Origin: Streptomyces prunicolor NBRC 13075
GTDB lineage: Bacteria; Actinomycetota; Actinomycetes; Streptomycetales; Streptomycetaceae
Length of the DNA: 64,000 nucleotides
Assembly: GCF_000367365.1 (NCBI RefSeq)
Contig: NZ_BARF01000003.1
Span: 85,527-149,526 of the forward strand
Direction of reading: 5' to 3'
Below are positions 24,744-33,260 of the stretch, one piece after another. The translations under genes and the position numbers were made by a program. The notes under the pieces are model-generated. The model was not told where the DNA came from. It was given only the letters and a program-made list of their open reading frames with translations, and made no database searches. Position 1 is the first letter of the stretch. Every line of letters starts with the position of its first letter.

Positions 24744-26795
24744 ATGCACGAGATGGTCAAGGGTGGGAACGTCGGTCTGGCGTCGCTGAGCGAGGACGTC
24801 GGCTCGGTGATGATGAGCCTGAGCTGGGGCAGTCCGACGGGAGAGGGCGACGCGGACGTCTCCGTCCTGCTGCTCACCGCGGACGGAAAAGTGCGCAGCG
24901 ACGGGGACTTCTACTTCTACAACAACCCCGTCGCCGCCGACGGAAGCGTCCAACTGCTCGGCAAGGCACCGACGGCGGACGGCAGCGAGGACCGGATCAC
25001 GTTCGATCTGACCGCTATTCCGGCGGGAGTTGACCAGATCGTGGTGGCGGCGAGCCGCTATGAGAGCGCCCGTTTCTCCGAACTCCAGGACCTGCGGCTG
25101 ACGTTGGCCGACGGCTCCGGCGAAAGCCTGCTGCGCTTCGCGATCGACGATCCCGGCGAGGTCAGCGCGCTGCTCTTCGGCGAGTTCTACCGGCGGGGCG
25201 GCGACTGGAAGTTCCGGGCGATCGGACAGGGCTACGAGTCCGGACTGGCGGGCGTGGCAACGGACTTCGGCGTCGACATCGACGACGACGCGGGCACGGA
25301 CGTGGACGAAGACGTAGACGAAGTAGAGGGCGCTTCCGATGCCGACGCCGGGCCGGAGTCGGAATCCCCGGTCCGTACGTCCGAAGCCGTCTCCGTGATT
25401 CCCGCGCAGCCGTCGAGCCCGGCGGTCGAGTCGGTACCCGGGGCCGGGGTTGAGGCCGCGCCGCGTCCCGCCCGTCCTCGTACGGCGAAGAAGAAGGTCA
25501 CCCTGCCGAAGGTGGCCAAGAAGTCCCTCGCGGAGAACGACTCCTGGCGGGGTGCCCGGCTCTTCCCGGCGTCCGCGCTCAAGAGCGACCACGAGCGGGA
25601 GACCCGGGCGACCTCCGTGCTGCTGTCGGTGATGGCCCAAGTGCCGGAGTTCGGGCGGCGGTTGACGGCCGCGTTCGGTGCGCCGGTCGGGCGGATGGAG
25701 ACGTTCACCGAGGTCACGCTGCCCAACGGCGAGTCGCCTAGGCGGCCCGACGGGGTGATCCGGGTCGAGCGCGCGGGCAAGCTGTGGACCGCGCTCGTCG
25801 AGACCAAGACGAACGGCAACCCGCTCAAGCCGGACCAGGTGCAGGCCTACGCCGACATAGCGGCCCGGCGCGGATACGAGGCCGTCATCACCCTCTCCAA
25901 CGACGTGGAGCTGGAGGGCAGCCCGCTGGTGGAGGTCAAGCTCGACGGGCGGCGCAAGCACAAGGTGGCGCTCTGGCATCTGTCCTGGGCCGAAGTCGCC
26001 CACCAGGCACAGCTGTTGATCCGCCACGAGGGCGTCGGCAACGCGGCGCACGCCTGGCTGCTCCAGGAACTCCTCCACTACCTCCAGCACGAGAACTCCG
26101 GCTGCCACGGCTTCCAGAACATGGGCCGCTCCTGGGTCCCGGTGCGCAACGCGATCGACGCGGAGACCCTGTGCCAGGGCGACCCGCGCGCGGTGGAGGT
26201 CGTAGAGAGCTGGGAACGGCTGGTCCGGCAGGTGTGTCTACGGCTCGGTGGTGAGCTGGGGGAGAAGGTGCTGCCGGTACAGCGCGCCAAGCGCGGTACC
26301 GATCCGGCATCGCGACGGGCCGCGTTGGCCGACCGGCTCTGTGTCGACGGGCGCCTCGACGCCGAACTCCGTATCGAGGGCACGCCCGGTGTCCTCGCCC
26401 TCTGCGCGGACCTGCGCACCGGCAAGCTGCGCACGTCCATCGAGATCGCCGCGCCCGACCAGGGCTACCCCCTCACCTGGGCCAAGCGGCTGGTCCGCCG
26501 GCTCGCCGAGGCACCGGCCGACCTGCACGTCGAGACCCTCCTGGAGGAACAGACGGGCGGGCCGCGCGGCACGCTGGAACGCCTGCGCCCCGAACCGGCC
26601 GACATCCTCCCCAAGAACGGAGCCCAGATCACCGGCTTCCGGCTCTCCCTCTTCAGGGGCATGGGCAACACCCGGGGGACGGCTGAATCGGGCTTCATCC
26701 GCAGCGTCGACGAGTCCGTGGACCGTTTCCACGCGAGTGTGGTGGTGCATCTGGAGGGGCGGTCGGCACGGGCCCGTCGACCCGTCGACGCGTAG
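24744..26795 (+). CDS. TerD-domain protein fused to a PD-(D/E)XK-like nuclease domain
   Basis: About 683 residues from ATG 24744 (GGGGGG upstream). Residues 5-165 are a TerD domain (DGDFYFYNNPVAADGSVQLL, ITFDLTAIPAGVDQIVVAAS). An acidic linker (170-215) and a Pro/Lys-rich linker follow. Residues about 280-430 contain RPDGVIRVERAGKLWTALVE, TKTNGNPLKPDQVQAYADIA and YEAVITLSND, matching the Asp...Glu-x-Lys...Gln layout of PD-(D/E)XK nucleases (Asp335, Glu353, Lys355, Gln364 approximately). The remaining 250 residues are uncharacterised. Ter proteins act in chemical stress and phage response, so a DNA-processing role is plausible. Confidence 0.75.
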   Translation: MHEMVKGGNVGLASLSEDVGSVMMSLSWGSPTGEGDADVSVLLLTADGKVRSDGDFYFYNNPVAADGSVQLLGKAPTADGSEDRITFDLTAIPAGVDQIVVAASRYESARFSELQDLRLTLADGSGESLLRFAIDDPGEVSALLFGEFYRRGGDWKFRAIGQGYESGLAGVATDFGVDIDDDAGTDVDEDVDEVEGASDADAGPESESPVRTSEAVSVIPAQPSSPAVESVPGAGVEAAPRPARPRTAKKKVTLPKVAKKSLAENDSWRGARLFPASALKSDHERETRATSVLLSVMAQVPEFGRRLTAAFGAPVGRMETFTEVTLPNGESPRRPDGVIRVERAGKLWTALVETKTNGNPLKPDQVQAYADIAARRGYEAVITLSNDVELEGSPLVEVKLDGRRKHKVALWHLSWAEVAHQAQLLIRHEGVGNAAHAWLLQELLHYLQHENSGCHGFQNMGRSWVPVRNAIDAETLCQGDPRAVEVVESWERLVRQVCLRLGGELGEKVLPVQRAKRGTDPASRRAALADRLCVDGRLDAELRIEGTPGVLALCADLRTGKLRTSIEIAAPDQGYPLTWAKRLVRRLAEAPADLHVETLLEEQTGGPRGTLERLRPEPADILPKNGAQITGFRLSLFRGMGNTRGTAESGFIRSVDESVDRFHASVVVHLEGRSARARRPVDA

Positions 26796-26805
26796 GTGTT
26801 GCGGG

Positions 26806-27804
26806 TCAGGGCGTTGGCGACGGCGCATAGTGCTGGGCCAGGTCGGTGGCGAGGTCGCGGAGGTGAGCCCTGGCCTCGGTGGGGCCGTGCACGGTGATGG
26901 CGCTCCCGAACGGCAGGAGTGCTCGCACGTCCTCCAGATGCGGGAAGCGGATCGTCACCTTGCGGCCGGTGGCGGATTCTTCATGGTCATGGTCCTGGTC
27001 ATGGCCGTGGTCATGGCCGTCCGGGACGAGTCGTAGGCCGAAGATCCGTTGTGCTCGCTCGATCTGGGTCCGGTCGATGGTGGCGCTGACCTCTATCGCG
27101 TGGTCGTGCTCCCACTGATCGACGAGCGCTGCGGCGACGGTGGCCAGGGTCTGGCTCTCGCGGATCCGTCGTGGCCGGTCGACTTCTTGCCACGTCGTGA
27201 TCCGTTCGAGTCGGTACATCCGTGGCACGCGGGCACGGTCGGCGACGAGGTACCAGATGCCGGCCTTGGCGAACAGTCCGTAGGGATCCACGACCAGGTC
27301 GCGTGGGCCTGACTCGCGCGGGCTGTCGTACTCGATCCGTAGCCGGCGACCGCGCCGCACCGCGCCGATCAGCGAAGCCGGAGTCGGGCCGGAAGCCCGT
27401 GCCCGACGCCAGGGGCGGCTGTCCACGTGCACGACGTCGGTGAGCGGCAGGATCTCCTCGTGAACCCGACGTGGCTGTGCGGCGGCGAGCTTGGAGAGCG
27501 CGCGCCGGGTCTCGACCGATGCGTCGAGCTCGGCACGTTGCTTCTCGTCCAGCCCGGTGAGCGACAGCTGATCACGCTCGCCCGGTGTGAGCCGCGTGAG
27601 GTCGGGCCCGGACCCGGGCAGCATGGTGACGCCTCCGAGGCGGCCCCGCTGCGCGGTCACCGGCAGACCGGCGTCGCGGAGCCAGTTCAGGTCCCGGGTG
27701 ATGGTGCGAAGGGACACCCCGAGCGCCGAGGCGAGTTCCTGTGTGGTCGCGGCATCCCTCGATGCGAGGAGCACCATCAGGGAGAAGAAGCGGTCCGGGG
27801 TCAC
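26806..27804 (-). CDS. WYL-domain transcriptional regulator
   Basis: 332 residues: DeoR-type HTH (MTPDRFFSLMVLLASRD, ALGVSLRTITRDLNWL), a WYL domain (YGLFAKAGIWYLVADRARVP, YRLERITTW) and a WCX domain. A His/Asp repeat (DGHDHGHDQDHDHEE near residues 270-285) interrupts the WCX domain and is coded by a short tandem DNA repeat. GTG 27804. WYL regulators sense nucleic-acid or stress signals. It is divergent from the VOC protein and may control it. Confidence 0.92.
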   Translation of the reverse strand: MTPDRFFSLMVLLASRDAATTQELASALGVSLRTITRDLNWLRDAGLPVTAQRGRLGGVTMLPGSGPDLTRLTPGERDQLSLTGLDEKQRAELDASVETRRALSKLAAAQPRRVHEEILPLTDVVHVDSRPWRRARASGPTPASLIGAVRRGRRLRIEYDSPRESGPRDLVVDPYGLFAKAGIWYLVADRARVPRMYRLERITTWQEVDRPRRIRESQTLATVAAALVDQWEHDHAIEVSATIDRTQIERAQRIFGLRLVPDGHDHGHDQDHDHEESATGRKVTIRFPHLEDVRALLPFGSAITVHGPTEARAHLRDLATDLAQHYAPSPTP

Positions 27805-27918
27805 CCACCGATTTTTTCAGGAATTGCGACAGGATGCGGCGCATATCCCGGCCAGGCTGGTGGCTGCGTACCTACCACCTACCACGTACTACCTGCGAGC
27901 CTGCGAGAAGGAACAACC

Positions 27919-28287
27919 ATGACCACCACATCCGTCGTGTCCATCGTCTACGTGAACGACGCTCCCGCCGCAGCTCGTTTCTACGGCGACCTCCTCGGCA
28001 TGAGTCCCTCGTTCGAGACTTCGGGATACATCACCTTCGACCTCGGGCCGGGCGCTGACCTCGGGCTGTGGTCCGGCCAGTTCGAGGATCTGTCACCGGA
28101 CGTCCCGCGCACCAGTGAGGTGTGCGTGGCCATCGACGGTGGACCCGACGAGCTCGACGCGATCTTCAAGCAGTGGCAGGCCAAGGGGGTCACGATCCTG
28201 CGCGCGCCACAGGACGTGGGGTTCGGGCCGACCTTCCTCGCGGCCGATCCGGACGGGAACCGTATCCGCGTCGCACCGGGGGGCTGA
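27919..28287 (+). CDS. VOC (glyoxalase/bleomycin-resistance fold) family protein
   Basis: 122 residues with a paired beta-alpha-beta fold (VVSIVYVNDAPAAARFYGDL, GFGPTFLAADPDGNRIRV). The metal-ligand Glu/His set of active glyoxalase I is incomplete, so a binding or resistance function is as likely as catalysis. GAAGGA precedes ATG 27919. The divergent WYL regulator is its likely controller. Confidence 0.9.
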   Translation: MTTTSVVSIVYVNDAPAAARFYGDLLGMSPSFETSGYITFDLGPGADLGLWSGQFEDLSPDVPRTSEVCVAIDGGPDELDAIFKQWQAKGVTILRAPQDVGFGPTFLAADPDGNRIRVAPGG

Positions 28288-28293
28288 AAGGCC

Positions 28294-29076
28294 CTAGATC
28301 TGCACCCGCCCCTGCTTCTGCACATCCGTGAGTCGTTGTGCCCCGACCTCCAGTGCCTGCTGCATCGCGTCCACCGGCACGTTCCCCAGCCCGCCGTTCG
28401 TGACGGTGATGGTGTCGGCGCCGACGCGGACGGCGGCGGTGTCGACGGTGAGCGTGGACCGGTCGCCCTCGGGGGTGGTGCCGGTGAGGGTGAGGTGGAG
28501 GCCCTGGCGGGCGTCGCCGGCGGTGGGGAGGGTGGCCTCCGTGACGGTCACGGTCTGGGTGCCGGAGCGGGCTGTCGTCGCCGTGAAGTTCGCGCACTTC
28601 TGCGGGAGTGTCTTCAGCCAGGCCAGGGAGCGGTCCACGTCCGAGGGGGCGAACGCGGCCACCTGATACCGGAGTTGGGCCTCGTCGTCGGGGTCGTCCA
28701 CGGTGGTCACCGCCTGGGTGGTGGCGGGGGTGCCGAGGAGTTCGTCGGCGTAGAGGGCGTCCAGGAGGCGTTGGCAGTCGGGGGTGGCCGTCTTCGCCTT
28801 CAGTAGCGTGTCCCGCCATGTCGCCGTGCCCTGGGTCGGGGTCCAGGGGGCGCCCAGGTCGGCCTCCGTGATCAGCGCGGCCTGTGCCTGGGCGGGGGTG
28901 AGGACGGGGGCGGCGGCCGGGGACGCGTGGGCGGCGGGGGGCGTCCGCACGGCCGAGGGGGAGGGCGCGGTCGTCACCTTGTGCAGGATGGCCTCGTTCG
29001 CGCAGCCGACGGCGGTCAGCGGGGTGCCCGCGGCGAGTGTCGCGGCGAGGAGGACACGGGCCGGGGTATGGGTCAT
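28294..29076 (-). CDS. Secreted lipoprotein
   Basis: 260 residues. The signal peptide ends in lipobox LTAVGC (Cys near residue 24), then a Pro/Ala linker and a PknH/sensor-type globular domain (LITEADLGAPWTPTQG, DCQRLLDALYADELLG, VDRSLAWLKTLPQKC). The overall pattern resembles actinobacterial sensor-domain lipoproteins. AGGAGG lies 8 nt before ATG 29076. Confidence 0.85.
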   Translation of the reverse strand: MTHTPARVLLAATLAAGTPLTAVGCANEAILHKVTTAPSPSAVRTPPAAHASPAAAPVLTPAQAQAALITEADLGAPWTPTQGTATWRDTLLKAKTATPDCQRLLDALYADELLGTPATTQAVTTVDDPDDEAQLRYQVAAFAPSDVDRSLAWLKTLPQKCANFTATTARSGTQTVTVTEATLPTAGDARQGLHLTLTGTTPEGDRSTLTVDTAAVRVGADTITVTNGGLGNVPVDAMQQALEVGAQRLTDVQKQGRVQI

Positions 29077-29449
29077 CGAGGGTCCCTCCTGGGACGGGTG
29101 CCGTGCACGGGGTGCGTCCCCCAACGGCACCACCGCCTGCGCCTGCTCACCAGCGCGCCGGGCCGTCCGGGTGAGGGGCAGTGCTTCGGGTGCGGGCCCG
29201 GTGGCCGCGACCAGCCGAGGCGGCGCCGCAGACGACGACCTACCTGCCCCGGCACCCCCTCCCCCTCCCCCTTGCCCGTGGAACGGGTGAGCGAAGAGAT
29301 CAGGCCAGCGGCACATGCCATCCGCATCAAACAATTTCCGTGCACACTCCATCCGAAGTGGTGAACACCCCAGCTCAGCAGGGTTGTACGCCCGGATCGT
29401 CCCCCATGCTGACGTCGTCTCCCCGTCCCCTCAGCGAAGGAGTACGACC
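29077..29449. other. Intergenic region between divergent genes
   Basis: 373 nt between the lipoprotein and esterase starts. I see no convincing gene. It has a C-rich pyrimidine block near 29255-29275 and an AT-richer segment (29320-29345) where the two promoters probably lie. Confidence 0.5.
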
Positions 29450-30661
29450 ATGTCCGCGACGACCGAAGAGCCCAACGCCGGCATGTTCACCCTCGGCGAT
29501 CCGCTCTCCGCCGAGCCCGCCGAACCGATCGAGGTACCGGAGCACCAGGAATGGGCCCTGCCGCACGGCTTCGCCTGGGTCTTCCCCGGCGAGGGCAACC
29601 ACGACGGTCTCCGTCGGCCCGTCATCATGGCCGACGGCTTCAACCTCGGCCGTAGCAGGCTCGATTGGCTCTATCAGGGGCTGGAGGGCGGCGACTACCC
29701 GTTCATCAGCGAACTGCGCCGGCGCGGCCGGGACGTGATCCTGCTCGGCTTCGAGGAACGCAGCGCGTCGATCCTGGAGAACGCGGAGGCGGCCACGGCG
29801 GCCATCCTGCGCACCAGCGCCGAGCAGGTGGGCAACACCCGCCTGGTCGTCGGCGGATTCAGCATGGGCGGCATCGTCACCCGCTACGCGCTCGCCAAGC
29901 TGGAGCGGCAGCGGATGGACCACCGGACCGCGCTGTACTTCTCCTACGACAGCCCGCACCGCGGCGCCTCCATCCCGGTCGGCGTGCAGGCGTTCTCGTA
30001 CTTCATCCCGTTCCCGAACGACTTCGCGAAGCAGATGAACAGCCCGGCCGCGCGCCAGATGCTGTGGCGGCACTACGACAAGGACACCGGCAAGATCGGG
30101 GTCGCCCCGGAGCGCACGGAGTTCCTGGCCGCCCTGGAACGGGTCGGCAACTGGCCGCGGATCCCGAAGCTGATCGGTGTGGCCAACGGCCGCGCAGACG
30201 GGGTGGGCCTGCCGGACGTGGCGCCCGGAGAGGTCGCGCTGCGGATCGACCGGATCTATCCGGGCACCACCTTCTACACCCAGGCCCAGGGCGACGAGGT
30301 GACGGCCGCCTACCTCAACCGGCGCTTCCCGAAGGCCGAGCAGACCGTCACGACCAGCGGCTTCCCGGAACTGGACGGCGCGCCCGGCGGCACCCTGCAC
30401 ACCTACAGGATCCTCGCCGACGCGATGAAGAAACTCGGCGGCACGACGGACCTGCGGCACGAGGAGGTGTGCTTCGTGCCCTCGGTCAGCGCGGTCGCGA
30501 TCCGCGACATCGAGACCCAGGACGACCTGTACGTGAACATCGGCGAACTCGCGCCGGACGAAACCGAGTTGGACGAATTCCTCTGCTCGTCCGAGACCAC
30601 CGCGCACACGGCCGTCACCGAAGAACTCGGCGCCTGGCTGATCGACCGGCTCCCCGACTGA
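29450..30661 (+). CDS. Alpha/beta-hydrolase/esterase
   Basis: 403 residues. The nucleophile elbow is VVGGFSMGGIVTRYAL and the downstream motif YDSPHRGASIPVG resembles lipases acting on large or lipid substrates. The N-terminus starts without a signal peptide, so it may be cytosolic or exported by another route. GAAGGAG precedes ATG 29450. A catalytic His could be in TLHTYRILADAM. Substrate unknown. Confidence 0.85.
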   Translation: MSATTEEPNAGMFTLGDPLSAEPAEPIEVPEHQEWALPHGFAWVFPGEGNHDGLRRPVIMADGFNLGRSRLDWLYQGLEGGDYPFISELRRRGRDVILLGFEERSASILENAEAATAAILRTSAEQVGNTRLVVGGFSMGGIVTRYALAKLERQRMDHRTALYFSYDSPHRGASIPVGVQAFSYFIPFPNDFAKQMNSPAARQMLWRHYDKDTGKIGVAPERTEFLAALERVGNWPRIPKLIGVANGRADGVGLPDVAPGEVALRIDRIYPGTTFYTQAQGDEVTAAYLNRRFPKAEQTVTTSGFPELDGAPGGTLHTYRILADAMKKLGGTTDLRHEEVCFVPSVSAVAIRDIETQDDLYVNIGELAPDETELDEFLCSSETTAHTAVTEELGAWLIDRLPD

Positions 30662-30738
30662 CACCGACCGTCGCGACGCATCCCGTCGCGCGTAAATCCC
30701 GTCGCGGGGGCAGTCGTAGGACTGCTACCGTCCGCCGC

Positions 30739-30813
30739 ATGAAGCGCGCCAAGCCGTTCGTGCCGTTCCCGTCCTCCTGGACGACGACGCCGGAGAGTGT
30801 CCCGGCGCGCTGA
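30739..30813 (+). CDS. Threonine-rich leader peptide (24 aa) of a transcription attenuator
   Basis: A 24-residue reading frame MKRAKPFVPFPSSW-TTT-PESVPAR ends at TGA 30813. Codons 15-17 are ACG ACG ACG (30781-30789). TACCGT eight nt before the ATG is a plausible -10, giving a leaderless leader mRNA. A terminator hairpin starts 14 nt after the stop, and the next gene encodes threonyl-tRNA synthetase. This is the arrangement of ribosome-mediated amino-acid attenuation. Confidence 0.75.
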   Translation: MKRAKPFVPFPSSWTTTPESVPAR

Positions 30814-30827
30814 CTGCTGACCCAAGT

Positions 30828-30859
30828 CGAAGCCCCGGGGCGAGTGCCCCGGGGCTTCG
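30828..30859 (+). terminator. Attenuator hairpin before threonyl-tRNA synthetase
   Basis: A perfect 14-bp stem (CGAAGCCCCGGGGC with its complement) closes a 4-nt loop GAGT. Competing pairings exist: 30743-30750 with 30804-30811 (AGCGCGCC/GGCGCGCT) and 30799-30805 with 30835-30841, the latter using the 5' arm of the terminator. No U-run is present, as is common in actinobacteria. Confidence 0.75.
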
Positions 30860-30906
30860 TCGTGTGGTGCTCGTCTCTCGGCCCTTTGTTCCGCGAGGAG
30901 TTCACC

Positions 30907-32136
30907 ATGTACGACCACGACCACCGCCGTCTCGGCCGCGAACTCGACCTCTTCGACACCGACCCCCTGATGGGCGCCGGCCTGCCGTACTGGCTCCCCG
31001 ACGGCGCGACCGTGCGGCACGAACTGGAGGAGTATGTACGGGAGTTGGAGTGTGCCGCCGGGTACCGGCACGTGTACTCGCCCGTGCTCGGCAAGCGGGA
31101 GCTGTACGAGATCTCCGGGCACTGGTCGCACTACAGCGAGGACATGTTCCCGCCGATGGAACTGGGCGCGGAGGAAGTCGTGCTGCGGCCCAGCCTCTGT
31201 CCCCACCACGCTCTGATCTACCGTTCCCGCTCCCACAGTTACCGCGAACTCCCCCTCCGTATCGCCGAGTTGGGCGGCATGTACCGCTCCGAACTCTCCG
31301 GCGTCCTCGGCGGACTGACCCGCGTCCGTGCCATCCAGCTCAACGACGCCCATATCTTCTGCACCCTGGACCAGGCCGTCGAGGAGGCCCGCACCGCCCT
31401 GAACCTCATCGCCCGCGCCTACGCCGACCTCGGCATCCGCGCCTCCCGCTATCGGCTTTCGCTGCCGGGGCAAGGGGAAGGGGGCGGGAAGTACGTTGCG
31501 GATCCTGCCCTCTGGCGGCGGGCCACCGCGATGCTGAAGGAGGTTCTCGACACCTCCGGGGTCGACTACGAGTCCGCCGAGGGTGAGGCCGCCTTCTACG
31601 GCCCGAAGATCGACGTCCAGATCGTGGACGGAGCCGGTCGCGAGGCCACCCTCTCCACCGTCCAGATCGACTTCCACCAGCCCGAACGCTTCGACCTGCA
31701 CTACATCGGCGCCGACGGCGCGAAACACCGGCCGGTGATGGTGCACCGCAGCGTCATCGGGAGTGTGGAACGGGCGGTGGCGCAGCTGGTGGAGGAGCAC
31801 GGGGGCGCGTTCCCGGCGTGGCTGGCGCCGGTGCAGCTGGCGGTGCTGCCGGTGTCGGAGGCCCAGGCGGCGCAGGCGTACGACCTCGCGGAGCGGGCCC
31901 TCGCCCAGGGGCTGCGCGTCGAGGTGGTTGCCGAGGGCAGCCTCGGTGCCCGCGTCCGGGCGGCGCGACTCGTCCCGTACCAGGCGGTGATCGGCGAACG
32001 GGAGGCCGCCGCCGGCCTGGTCGCCGTACGACTGCGGGACGGCCGTCGGGTCGAGCCGCTGGCGCCCGCCGAACTCCTGCACCACATCGGCGCCCGGGTC
32101 CGGGCGCGCGGTGCCGAGCTGTGGGCGGATGCGTAA
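30907..32136 (+). CDS. thrS: Threonyl-tRNA synthetase lacking TGS and editing domains
   Basis: 409 residues, compared with about 650 for housekeeping ThrRS. It begins directly with DHRRLGRELDLF of the catalytic core. Motif 2 (MYRSELSGVLGGLTRVRAIQ), NDAHIFC, motif 3 (MVHRSVIGSVER) and candidate zinc ligands Cys in RPSLCPHH, His in NDAHIF and His in MVHRS are present. A C-terminal anticodon-binding domain follows from about residue 305. GCGAGGAG precedes ATG 30907. It should charge tRNA-Thr without proofreading, and is likely a second, starvation-induced or resistance copy. Confidence 0.9.
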   Translation: MYDHDHRRLGRELDLFDTDPLMGAGLPYWLPDGATVRHELEEYVRELECAAGYRHVYSPVLGKRELYEISGHWSHYSEDMFPPMELGAEEVVLRPSLCPHHALIYRSRSHSYRELPLRIAELGGMYRSELSGVLGGLTRVRAIQLNDAHIFCTLDQAVEEARTALNLIARAYADLGIRASRYRLSLPGQGEGGGKYVADPALWRRATAMLKEVLDTSGVDYESAEGEAAFYGPKIDVQIVDGAGREATLSTVQIDFHQPERFDLHYIGADGAKHRPVMVHRSVIGSVERAVAQLVEEHGGAFPAWLAPVQLAVLPVSEAQAAQAYDLAERALAQGLRVEVVAEGSLGARVRAARLVPYQAVIGEREAAAGLVAVRLRDGRRVEPLAPAELLHHIGARVRARGAELWADA

Positions 32137-32199
32137 GGTCGGCCTTGATCCGCCGAATCGTTTCTGATCGTTTCTGATCTTTTCCGAGAGGAGCCGGCC

Positions 32200-33159
32200 G
32201 TGACCGGTCAGCCCATCCCCGTGATCATCGACTGCGACACGGGGGTCGACGACGCGCTGGCGCTGCTGTTCGCCGTCCGGCACCCGGGCCTCGACCTGCG
32301 CGCGGTCACCTGTGTCGCGGGGAACACGGACGTGGACCAGGTCGTACGGAACACGCTGATCGTCCTGGACCACGCCGGTGCCGGTGACATCCCGGTCGCG
32401 CGCGGTGCGGCCCGGCCGCTGATCGAGCCCGCCCGTTCCGCCGCGCACGTCCACGGGCAGGACGGCATGGGCGACATGGGGCTGCCCGACTCCACCCGTA
32501 CGCCCGTCGACGTGGACGCGGTGACCCTGCTGCGGCGCGAGATCCTCGCCTCGCCGAGCGCGGTCACGCTCATCCCGACCGCGCCGCTGACGAACATCGC
32601 GCTGCTGCTGCGTACGTTCCCGGAGGTCACCCGCAACATCGAGCGGATCGTGTTCATGGGCGGCGCGGTGGCGGTCGGGAACGCGACGCCGGTCGCGGAG
32701 TTCAACGTGTGGCACGACCCGGAGGCGGCCGCGATACTGCTCACCGCCGGGGTGCCGATCACGATGTACGGGCTGGATGTGTTCGAACGGGTCCAGGTTC
32801 CCGCCGCCGACGTGCGGCGGTTGCGGGACAGTGCGGAGCCCCGGCTGAAGCTGGCCGGCGACCTGCTGGCCCACCGCGACCCGGCCGCCTCCGGCGATCC
32901 CACCCCCACCGGCGGCCTCGGCGACGCGGGCGCGGTCTGCGCGGTCGCCGACCCGGGCGGCCTCACCACCCGCCTCCTGCCGGTCGAGGTCTCCCTCGCC
33001 CCCGGGCCGGGGCGCGGCCAGACGATCGTCGACCGGCGCCCGCGGCACGGCGAGTCCGAGATCCATGACGGAGCCCGCGAACAGGCCCTGGTGGACGTGG
33101 GGTTGGACGTGGATGTGGAGCGGTACGTGAAGCTGTGGCTGGAGACGGTCGAGGGGTAG
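32200..33159 (+). CDS. Inosine-uridine preferring nucleoside hydrolase
   Basis: 319 residues. The N-terminal VIIDCDTGVDDALALLFA is the calcium-binding Asp cluster of the IUNH family. Further family motifs are TLIPTAPLTNIALLL and MGGAVAVGNATPVAEFNVWHDPEAA. It splits ribonucleosides to base and ribose. GAGAGGAG precedes GTG 32200, 63 nt after the synthetase, so the two may be co-transcribed. Confidence 0.92.
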   Translation: MTGQPIPVIIDCDTGVDDALALLFAVRHPGLDLRAVTCVAGNTDVDQVVRNTLIVLDHAGAGDIPVARGAARPLIEPARSAAHVHGQDGMGDMGLPDSTRTPVDVDAVTLLRREILASPSAVTLIPTAPLTNIALLLRTFPEVTRNIERIVFMGGAVAVGNATPVAEFNVWHDPEAAAILLTAGVPITMYGLDVFERVQVPAADVRRLRDSAEPRLKLAGDLLAHRDPAASGDPTPTGGLGDAGAVCAVADPGGLTTRLLPVEVSLAPGPGRGQTIVDRRPRHGESEIHDGAREQALVDVGLDVDVERYVKLWLETVEG

Positions 33160-33184
33160 GGCGGTAGGGCGGTAGAGGGAAGCG

Positions 33185-33221
33185 GGACGCCGGGCCGGGA
33201 TCCTGTCCCGGCCCGGCGTCC
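33185..33221. terminator. Strong terminator hairpin
   Basis: A perfect 16-bp stem (GGACGCCGGGCCGGGA and complement) closes the loop TCCTG between convergent gene ends. Confidence 0.85.
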
Positions 33222-33260
33222 TGCGCCTTACCTGCTACGCGCTACTCGCTCGACCTGGGA

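Noticed and set aside
30403..33066. 887-codon minus-strand open frame opposite ThrRS and nucleoside hydrolase
   Set aside because: It runs through the attenuator and two clear enzymes; composition is typical antisense.
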